From Plutella xylostella (taxonomy: Eukaryota; Arthropoda; Insecta; Lepidoptera; Plutellidae): a stretch of 64,000 bases of DNA. The first letter of the stretch is position 1. Every line of letters starts with the position of its first letter. The notes beneath the pieces are model-generated. The model saw only the letters and a list, made by a program, of their open reading frames with translations, did not search any database and was not told the DNA's origin. Location: positions 2,418,001 to 2,482,000 of the forward strand of contig NC_064000.1 of the NCBI RefSeq assembly GCF_932276165.1. Reading direction: 5' to 3'. Shown here in pieces: positions 12,101 to 24,100 of the stretch. A program made the translations under genes and the position numbers.

Positions 12101-15100
12101 TCGCGAGTAACTGGTAGTTTACTCGTGAGTAAATAGTTACTCGACGTTGGCCGAATCCGCCCTTATTATTATATAATTTTGACAATGTTATTTCAGTATT
12201 TTATTCATTGACATTATATTATATTATTTAGGGCTTGTTTCACAATGTCTGGATAACGGCTACCTGTCGGGTGCGTATTGCGACGTATAAAAACGAAATG
12301 TATAATTTCACATTAATAACGTTCACAACATATAATGAACGTTACGTATAACAACAAAATCTATATTTTCATAAGGTATAAGATTCAATTGGTATAACGT
12401 ACATTTTATATAAAATCAAAATATATAATACTTACGAGGAATAATATCAATTCGTATAACATACCTACATTACGTATATCGATTTAAATATATACTATCA
12501 TTTAGTATAAAGTTCATAATCTGTGTTTAATTACCCAACACCGTCAAATCCCCTAGCACCAAAACCTAAAGATAGGTGCGACGACGAGCAAAGCGAGGAG
12601 GAGCGTGTTAGGTGCACATGTTCGTCGAAACCAAAGCGGAGCGCAGCGAAGCGGAGCGGAGCGTTCCCCACACGTCAATAATAATGAAAATACGATACGA
12701 CAATCTTTTATACTTTTTGTGCATTATACATTATGATAATTATATCCGTTGTAGAATAGTTATAAACGTTATGCATTTTAATCGTTATATCAATTGGAAT
12801 TATACTTTTTGAACGTTATTCTTAACGAAATTATGTATTTAGTAATTATGCCTTTCGTTTGTTATGTACAGTGATCGTTATACTTAATAAATTTATATCA
12901 TATGGGCGTATACCTTGTGAATGTTATACCATTCGTTTTTATACCTCGTATTACTTACCCCTACCTGTCGGGTAAAATACATGCTGTCACACTCTGTCAT
13001 TATTTTTTAGACAGTGACAGCACGTATTTTATGTAGCAGGTATCCACTAACCAGACATTGTGAAACAGGGCCTTATTGTTGTTCTAAACTTTAGTCAATT
13101 ATTGTTGACAGAATACTTAATATTATACTATCTGCATTTATACTACTGTTATTTAATGTCTAATTGTAAAGACTAATGTTTTTAATTGTAACTTCACATT
13201 TTCTCTAACTCATTTTATGTTTTATCTCTGTTCTGACAAGTAAATAATTATTTATTTATGAATAAATGAGTATTTCAGTATTATTTCAGATGAATCTCCG
13301 CATGTGATAAAACTCTCGCATATGCGATAAAACAATAGCGGGGAAATTATTTTACGGCGCTATTTTCCAATCTCGTCGCAAAACGCAAAATCGTAGTGCT
13401 ATCCTAAACTAACCTTATATACGATTATATCATTATGTAACTTGAGGCTATAAAATTGGAGATTTTAATGTAGTCAGTCGTAATTTACATAACATATTAT
13501 ACATTATTTACGAGTTGCGAATTCTTGCGCTGTCCAATGCCAGCCAGCCATCCTCTGCCATGGTCTAGGTCGGTCCGTCATCGCTCATTGTTGAATGATG
13601 GGTCAGGGGCATATTTAGCTGATATGCCACTCTACAGTCGTCGAAATATAACAGGCTCGTTTGGACAGCTCCAAAATGTATGGGATAACAGCTAGTGTCA
13701 ACCCTAAATCATAAAAAATCTAAACAATAAGTAACTTTTGGTGCTTTAAAAGTTCTTTTTTCTTTCGGGCGTTAAATAATAAGCCAGCTTATGTGTCTTT
13801 TTATATATTTCATCAAGTAAATCAAGAATAAATTGCAAATTTGTGTAGCTGACCAAACGGGTCTATTATATTTGGACTACTGTACTACCTACTACAAAGC
13901 GTTTTATGAAACGATGCAGTCTAACCCCCTTATTCATAGAAAAGTTACAATACGTTTTAACTAATAAACTGTTTTGTCCCTCTCTGTCAAAGAACAAATT
14001 GCTCTTTGTTGGAGAGGGACAAAACAGTTTATTAGTTAAAACGTTTTGTAACTTCTCTATGAATAAGGGGGTAAGCTTTAAGCGAATCCATGTGACATAG
14101 CTTAGTATGAATTTAGTAGTTTGAGGCGCAAATTCTATAAGGTCTGTTTTAATCTCAAATGATACAGTACTTCAACTAAACAAAATACCCTAAATAGCTA
14201 TAATTGTTTTGTTTTGCGTTTTGTAACAAACTAAAATACTCGTACGAGAAATAGAATTAATTGTTTTGTGTTTAATTCTTACAGTAGTAGAGTACTCGTG
14301 ACTTCGTGTAATTCCCAAATTATACCAATATTACGGTAAAAACAATTGCGAGTAAATAACCATAATATTACTTCCGGCACGTATACATATTTAATACAAT
14401 TATACTATGTCGAATCGCGGTATAGTGACGTTATCTAAGTCGATAACTTACTAGAGGTGCAATCTTATAAAAACATATTATAAGTAAACTCAGGTGCAGC
14501 AATGCACCTCTGCCTACCCCGCAAGGGAGTACATTAGTACAGGGCGTGAGTGCGTGTTTTTTATAAGTAAACTCTAATGGGAAATACGAATTTGACTTAG
14601 AATATCAAGGCCAGTGATATATATTTTTATATCAATAAAAAAACTGAGTTGTAGGGCCTATGGTAAAATACATTTCACTTAAATTGTTAAGTAATTTTGT
14701 CTCGAATTATGTTTCTATTTTTTCTTAAGATTACTATAACATAGCAGGTTAATATTTTATGATTATGCGCAACCTTATTTTACACGATAACAGGAACTAT
14801 AACAAATGAACTCTACCTCTATTAATGTGTTAAAACATAATCAAAAACCGGCCAAGTGCGAGTCGGGCTCGCGCACAAAGGGTTCCGTAGCTTAAATCAA
14901 CCTATCTCAAAAACTATAAGAGATACTTTGATCAAACCAAAAATCGTTGAAAGAGTTAATTAGCATGCATCACCTCTATTTTTTTTAGAATTTTATATCC
15001 CGTAGTTATAAAAATAGAGGGGGGGGGGACATACTTTTTACGACTTTGAGAGCTGATATCTCAAAAACCGTTCACTTTAAGAAAAATGTTTTTTAGAAAA

Positions 15101-18100
15101 CTTTATATCATTTTAAAAGACCTTTCCATTGATACCCCACACGGGTATGTACATCGAAAAAAAAAATTTCATCCCTCAGTTACATGTATGGGGGGCCCCA
15201 CCCCCAATTCTTTTTTTTACTATTTAGTGTCATATTTTTGTAGCGGTTCATACAACACATATTCCCATCAAATTTCATCACTGTAGTACTTATAGTTTCC
15301 GAGTAAATCGGCTGTGACAGACGGACAGACGGACAGACGGACATGACGAAACTATAAGGGTTCCGTTTTTGCCATTTTGGCTACGGAACCCTAAAAATGT
15401 ATACAGGGTTATTGGTAAGTAGACCTGATCCTTTCAGGAGGTGATAGAGCAAGGCATTTCCAGTCGATTATACCCTAGAATGCATTATCCGAAACTTAAC
15501 CATTTCTAAGATATTTAATATTTAAAGATTTTTTGAATTTTTGCCTAAATTTCATGTTTAAAACTGAAAATAAAAAAAACTAGCCATATTTCAATACTTT
15601 TTTTGTTTGTTTTGCATTAGTAACATCTTAATAAACTTATTAAAATAATCAAATGTGCATTATTCGACTTAAATTGGACACAATACCTCAAAATAGATAA
15701 ACATTTTTAATAAATATTCAAAACCTAAAAACAAATAAGTTAAATTAAAAAAGAATTTCATATAACAATTTTTTGTGCACTTCAGCTTAAAAACATTGTC
15801 AACTTATAAGCTTTCAAATGAGATATTTCAATATCAAATCGATTTAGGTATCTTCAAGATATGGCCAAAACAATCAGAGAAGGCGGACAAAATTCAACAG
15901 AAAAACTAACAAAATTAGCGCAATTTAAAGGTAAAAAGTGTGATGGTTTTCAGTCCTGTTAACTTTAGTATGGAAACCCCTGTTGAGTTTTCTCCGCCTT
16001 CTCTGATTGTTTTGGCCATATCTTGGTGAAACCTAAATCGATTTGATATTGAAATATCTCATTTGAAAGCTCATAAGTTGACAATGTTTTTAAGCTGAAG
16101 TGCACAAAAAATTGTTAAATGAAATTCTTTTTTAATTTAACTTATTTGTTTTTAGGTTTTGAATATTTTTTAAAAATGTTTATCTATTTTGAGGTATTGT
16201 GTCTAATTTAAGTCGAATAATGCACATTTGATTATTTTAATAAGTTTATTAAGATGTTACTAATGCAAAACAAACAAAAAAAGTATTGAAATATGTCTAG
16301 TTTTTTTTATTTTCAGTTTTAAACATGAAATTTAGGCAAAAATTCAAAAAATCTTTAAATATTAAATATCTTAGAAATGGTTAAGTTTTGGATAATGCAT
16401 TATAGGGTATAATCGACTGGAAATGCCTTCCTCTATCACCTCCTGAAAGGATCAGGTCTACTTGCAAATAACCCTGTATAAGGATTCATGTCACCGCCTG
16501 TACTTGCTAGGGCTTGGTGAATGAACCTAGCACTAGGGTCTAGGCTGCAGTAGTACTGCGGTAATCAGTAAGGGCCACTTGCACCAACATATTAAATCTA
16601 GATTTAGTGTTAAATCTCGATTTAGTGCCAAATTTTATATGGATTTCTTAAATCGAGATTTGACACTAAATCTAGATTTAAATGTTTGTGTAAGTGGCCC
16701 TAAATGTAGGTTTTACTAAATAAAAACTAGTTACGATCTATGTTCAGAATGTTCCAGTTAGTAACTGAACTTGTTAGTATTCGCAGAAACATAGAATTTA
16801 TGTCATTAATTTATTATATTCAGGTTACTATTATTTTAATAGCAGTAGTTTTAAATGTCAAAGGATGTTTGTTTGACCATCGTTTACGTCACAAGTTGGA
16901 AGAATGTTTTCTGTAAACGCGTATTAGAATATTGCACGTCATGTTATATTTTTAATTATTCATTTAATTATGACGACATAACTGGAGAAAATGCCTCCTG
17001 AGGCTCCTTTAGGCTTAGTAGACTTACTTACCCCCAAATTCATAGAGCTTTTTGACACTTTACAATATGCTTAAAATTCACGTTGTGATATACGAATTTC
17101 ATCCTTTTCACTGATGTAAAGAGTCGAAACTCGTGTGTTTCAAAGTCAATTTTAACCTTGTTGTAAATTTACAATACGTTATATGAATTTGAGGGTAAGA
17201 TGTGAGAATGTTAGAATCATGTTAAATTAGTTGCTCGTATATTAAATGCTAGAAACTGTAGGTATAACATTTCATCGACGTATATGTAACAAAGCAGTCT
17301 AAGATGTTTCAACCGGAATGTTTCAGTTCCTTACATAAAGCTTAGTTTACAAAACACTGCACTTGATTCAATAATATTATCCTTTAATTCTATTGTGTGC
17401 ACTAGCTATGTTAGACGCAAACAGGGTGATTCGATCGTAAGCGGAATGGTTATACAGCCTTTTTGGTGGTAATTCTGAGTCTCTTATGTCCTGATTTGGA
17501 CTGTTTCATAACTTTGCATATTATGGAACGCACGTATTTTCTTTCGCAATTTTTCAGTCATTCCTGTTAAAATAGTTGAAGTTGGCCATACAGATGAACT
17601 ATCATATTATTATCATGAATAAAATTTTACCATACTGTGCTAATAGAGTACAAAAATCGACAAGGGTCTGACTGAACTCTGAAGTATGACTGAACTGTCA
17701 AGCGCTAACGACCTGGAGGCCTACTCTTGGCACGCAAGACGTAAATTCATATCGTGTTAAGATTGAACACAAGTTAATGGCAATTTCAAGTTAGATTTGG
17801 CACTCTCGACATGAATTGGCTCACGATTAGTCTTGTGTTACGAATTGGTTCTAACTTGTGTTGCATGTGAGTCAATTTTGACAGTTACTCTGTGAAAGAA
17901 TGAATGAAAACGAAAAAAAAAAACAAATTGTCATTAAAATTCTTGTTGTCATGGCCGGTCGGTGGATTTTCATAATAAGTAACAACTTATAAAGTTTAAA
18001 AACCAATATTATGGTACGTTGTTCAGTTACCAAACGTGTTAGAATCATCTGTATATCCACTATGATTATTATAATGAACCTAGTTTTTCCCCACAGAGTT

Positions 18101-21100
18101 CCGCAACTCGGCCGTCGTACCGCCAGACGAAATTACTTGTAGAATATCTAGATAGTGACCCAGGAATGGCCAGGGATCTTCTTAAACCGACCTAGGGAAG
18201 ATAAAATTATGAAAAAATAGCATCAATGGCCTCGACCTTTAATGCGGGCGAAGGGTCTTGAAAAGATGGACTCCGCTGATATGCCTAAAGTAAGTTAAAA
18301 TCTTAAGTTTACTTTTCATTGTGTTATGACTAACAAATTAAAATCCCCGTAAGCTAACTTACCCCAAGATGACCCACAAATCTTACTTTACTTAACTATT
18401 TTTTTTCATATTAAGTACAATGGAACATAAAAGAGTAGAGAATAATTGAGGGCGTTGCAATCTAAGAAAGTGGCCACACTATTATAGTATAGAAAACGGA
18501 CAAAAGTATCACGATACTTAAAAAATCAAAACGAGAAATGTTTCAAATATTTACTAATTATAAAATGCGACTTTTTGGGGAGGTTTATGTTAAGAGAAGA
18601 AATTAGTTGGGGAGAGGGGGGCAGTCTTGAATGAATTTCATTAAATCAAATCAACTGTAACTTTTATTTCATTGTGTATTTCATAATGTTTTTTTGCACT
18701 GAAACATGTGTTGGTTATCCCATTATGTAATTACTATAGGAGAAAAGTGATAGTATCACACATCGATATTTTATTACAGTTTTTTCTTGCTCAGGAAAAA
18801 GTTCAAATGTGCCCCGGCAATTCTTCTAAAACTGTGTTTACCGATTTTCCTGCAACAAATTATTTAATTGGTCAGAAAAGCAGTGACTTGCAAATTATTA
18901 TGTCTGGAGAATTTATACCGACTCTTACACTGAGTTGCAGAAAGGATGCTTTAAGTTAATGTCGGCATTAAATGTATTGTTGCCTTGCTTTGACAGTATA
19001 CGGACAGAAAGAGACAGACATAGATTTAATGTCCACATTAGCTTAAAGTCCCTTGCTGCAACTCGGCATTACATATTCTTACACATATTTTTACAATAGG
19101 TACTCTACACGGAGAGACCGACACACATAGACACCTACAGCTGTAAAACTTATCGATACCCTTTTTGAGTCGGGGGTTAGTAAAAAAGTATCTAGACCTG
19201 ATGTTTTGACAGCATTAGCATCCAGACCCTGATGTCATGTAACGTTTGACACTAGTATTTTCTAACCTCTATAAGAATAACAAATACACATTGAAAGGCA
19301 TTCTATTACATCAAAATAGTACTTTTTTACAAGAAATATAAGCAATGTATGTTAATGGTTAGAAATTAAGTACCTACTCACCAGTATAAAACGCTGCTCT
19401 TTCATAAACATCGTAGGTATATATTGACTAATACTTCTCCAGCCTCATTCTCCGCCAAACATCGTAGGTAAACGCTGTAAATCATCTGTCTAGCTTCGCT
19501 GCGAATGGTTTTATTCATTTTCACTTCGTGAACAAACTCAACAATCCACAAAACTCCAAAATTAAGCAAAATTCGATTTGTTTATACAGGAACAGGGCGA
19601 GTTTGACATTCAAACCATAGAAACAGACCACAAATCACAAGTTTTTTTTTATTGCCAGGTTTAAATCTGATTAGTTCCAAAAACATTAATCTCTACTCTT
19701 TTGTGTTCAGCTGTAAGTACTGGATTTTTTAAATTTTATTTAAACGTTAATGTGTAATTCTTTTTTTTTCAGACTGAGGCATTCCATGGTAAATGGCAGG
19801 ATCATAACATACTTAATGTCGAGGTGCAGCATCCTGAACCCATCATACCCAGGCCTGAACTATCAAACCGCTCAGCTCATCCTGTCAGCGTAGATCCAGC
19901 CGCCGCAACCAAGTTGATGTAGAAGTAGACAGAGTGATGGTCATAGAGGAAAAGCAGGTAGAGGCCTAACTGCTGACAGCATGGGCTAATGCCCTAAAGC
20001 CTAAAGGGGACCTTGCAGAAGCTGTCCGTGATGGAGTCAATATCCTCATAGAAATTGTGCAATAGTTATCAAGAAATAACAAAGTTAAGTGCATCTAGTC
20101 CCATAACCATTGTCACTAGTTATGGGTCCAGATGCTGTTGTGCAGTAGTGGATGATGTGATGATTTAAGTAGATTTTATATTATTTTTCCTGTGACTAAA
20201 ATATTATTTCATATTAATACCTATCCTATGTCGAAGTATATGAACATTTTTGTTTTAAGAAATGTTAAATAATATTATAGAAAGTGTTCCTATGTTAATA
20301 TGTTCCTTATATTATTAAGTTTGCAAGTATTTCAACAGTGGTGGTGATATTATTATTCTACAAAAGTATGTCTGTATGATTATTATAAAGATAAAGAATT
20401 CTGAAATTTACATAATGTTTTTATTTTTAAATCTTTTTCATTAAGTAATGAAATATTTACAAGATACTATAGTATTTAGGCATGTAGATGTGCTGGAAGT
20501 GGTGGTTCATCTCCATAGTAAATGGTGGATCCTTCCACAAAACAGGCATGTAGATGTGCTGGAAGTGGTGGTTCATCTCCATAGTAAATGGTGGATCCTT
20601 CCACCAAACCGGGTGTTGTGGCTTAACGGGCTGCTCTATTATATTCTCTGCGGGGGTGTACGTACGGTGGCCTGCGCCTAAAAGTATACAGGCGGAGTTT
20701 TTAAAATAGCGATTTTCCTTCATCGTAAGAGCGATGGTACACATTGTACTTAAATTTAATGTACATTGTAGCCCCAAACGAGCTATAATTTAACTACTTT
20801 ATTCACAAATCTCCACTCAAAAGTTGTTTATTTGTTCTTGCGTAGACGACTTGCCTAAACACAAGAGTGAACACAATAACATCTGTCAAAAAGGTTGTCA
20901 AGAGTGCCAATTCACAATTTGGACTAGATTTTGACGAGTTCCGTTGAAAACCGCTCAATAGTTAAGACAAGATGGCACCACCGTCGATCTCGGGAGTGCC
21001 AAATGGCGAGAAGGCAAGATGAAACCAATACATTGCGTGCAAGAGTAGGGCTACTGTAGAGTTGCTTCTTGCGTGCGATGGCCAATCTAGTTCCATGAAA

Positions 21101-24100
21101 ACTATAGGTATTTTGTGATAGAGTCGTGGGTTGCAAAACGTACCAATTTCATGATAGCTTTTCGTAACTTTGTATTTTGTCAAGCTAGACTAATCCCACT
21201 TACACAGGTTGACAGCCTCGTGTATCTCCCTACACATGGCAATTATCACTTTGAAAAACCATTAGTGAGTCTCGTGAAGTCTCACCCATTCATTAAGCGT
21301 GTCATTATTAATAATGAAGAAAAAATATAAATAATATATTTACCACGGGGAGTACAAAAAGTACAGTTGTCTGAAACTCGCTATTGTTATATATACATTG
21401 TATTTAGTACATAAGTACATAGATTCGTATAATACAATGAATGTTATAAAGAAACCCCACAAGATTCATACTTGGGTAATAAATTTAACATTCTGGATAT
21501 TTGGCAAATAGAACATACATTTTCTCTACTCTCTCGTATATTTTTGTAAAAATCTGTTTTTCAGTCAAATAATGGTTGGTATCTGAGGTCACAAGACACG
21601 AAACGTCTCCACGACTCCGAAACCACCCAAAAACAATCTGCAAACTCAGTAAGTATTTCTTATTTTACATTTTATCAAAAAGCTATTTTTTATGAAAGCC
21701 GAAACTGTCAGAATGTATTCCAAACTTCACTTTAAAAGTTACCTACATAAACCAAAAAAGCTCTTCAATAACATCGCCATTTCTACCTCAATTACGTTTA
21801 AATTCTCTGACCTCAACGGGCAGCGTTCATTCATTGGTGTACTAATAAAGACTAATCTGTCTATCTAGTAATTAGTTAATAGACCCCGATCACGCTCCAC
21901 TGGAGAGGAAGGTAAACATACTCTCGATCTAATAGATTACTTAATTGTAAACAACACTTAAACTGTACTTTGGCAAGTAAACAACAATTATAGACAAATT
22001 TATCAATTAAGAAGGGGGACGGAAAAGTTTCATGCTGCAGTGTTCAGCTCTAGTACATGGAAATTTGTGAAAAACTGAAAACTACCGTAAAATTTCTAGA
22101 AAACTTTCAATGACTGTAATTTTTGTAGTTTAGTATTTCGTAAAATCTTCATAAAACTAAACTAAATGAATTGAATACACTAGTTACTAATGAAAAATTA
22201 CCTTTAAAGGCGCAAATCAATGCACTCCCTCACTATCACAGGTCAGGTCAACACATAAACACATCATTTCCATCCATGTATCACTTTCCACCCGACACTC
22301 ACAACACCAATTTACATTTACACGCCCAAAAATCACTCAAACCTGCAAACAAAACACTGAATTTTCAATAAAATACGACATAATCACATAATATTTTTCG
22401 CGAATTTCCGAACGCTCACTCGCGAAATATTTTCAATAAAATGCGACACAAAATCGTATATTTTTTTGCGCGAATTTCCAAACGCTTACTCGCGCAATAT
22501 TTTCGGCGCCCGCGCAGCCCGCTTAGTTTCCGAACTGTGTGCTCGCGCCCCGAGCGACCTCCGAACAGTCGCTGATTCCGCTTATCGCCGCTAGGTTTAA
22601 GGACGCATGGTTTATTGGACTCTTGCTTATTTACTTGTGTGGAACCGGCTTATCTCGCGTACTACGTATAATGCTTTCTATAAACACATAAACAAAACTT
22701 GTGGGGTTACCACCACCGAACATTAGCATTAGCAACCGATAACTGAGCTTAGTATTGCAGTTCATAAGGACTTGGACATCTTGAGTGTCACATTAAAGAA
22801 TACAAGAGAGTTAGTCTGCTTTCGGATCAGACGTACCTAGAGAGATTTTGAGGGGACGAGTGATGATGATCATCATACATCGTGATGACGGCCGGCAATT
22901 TGTGGAAAAATATGCATAATATAATTTAGATAAACGGAAAACTTTGTAAGGCGAAGCTGGCAATTGCAAGTACGTAAAAGCTGCTACGTACAATCTCTAC
23001 CACTGTTACTGCTGGTTTTACGACTGGGATCGTCAAGTTTAGCACAATATAATTAAGCATGACATGCAGCGAAGTGATTGCCGGAATTGTCAATTATACA
23101 GATACATTTATATGTAGGTACTCAAATGAGAAACTGAGCCTAAAGCCCGATCTACTAAATTCTGTTTTTTTTTATCTCAGATACTAAATTGACAGATTCT
23201 GAACCGTTCATCAACAGTCGATTGTCCTGAACGATACGTTAGTTGATCGCGGGACAATCGACTGTTGATGAACCGTTCAGAATCTGTCAATTTAGTATCG
23301 GAGAATAGAAAACAGACTTTACTTAACACTCGCACAAAACAGTGAGTGAATCGGGCGGAATAGTCTAGCCACCCAAGACTAGTATAGATAGACGATCCTA
23401 CGGGTATACTATAGATAGGTCACGTAATCGTAAAACCCTCCACGTGCGTGCACACGCTGCATCAGCAGCCCAGAATCAGCCAGGTCATCGCCTAATAGCT
23501 GGACCTAGTCGTCACCAGGGGACAATAATTGCGCCATTACCCGGCGTGACGGCAGCGAGATGGACGCAAGATAAAGCTATCTCAAGACATCTTTGACAAA
23601 TTCTTTACCTTGTGTGTTTGTTGAAATTATTGTCATAGAACACGGAATTAAATTGTAATAGTGCAGTATAAAGAGGAAATATTGTTGGTTCTATTCTTGT
23701 CAGACTTTACAGCTGGACCAATTTTGATGAATTTTGCACACGATAGACTAGATTAGATGATGGAGTGAAAAAAAAACAATATAGCTGACCAACGACATAG
23801 CTACATAATTATATTACATATATTATCTCGAACACCATAGACATTTGAAGATTCTCAGAAAAACGAATACAATATGTATAGAAAAGTATACGTTTACTGC
23901 GGTCTCGAACGTGGTTCACTATAAACTGTATCAAAACTATAGCTTTTAGGGGACCCCTTAATTTTTATTAATCGTAATCTGCTATTATTTGGCATATATT
24001 ATTCACGTGGAGATATAATCCACGCGGATACGGACCATCGACCTCCACAGAGTAGATCAACCTGCTTAGGACATTTTGTCATGTCGAACGACCGAAAGGT

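Noticed and set aside
13906..14100. 64-codon frame with mirrored residues
   Set aside because: It lies wholly in a palindromic MITE; the frame is open on account of the inverted repeat.
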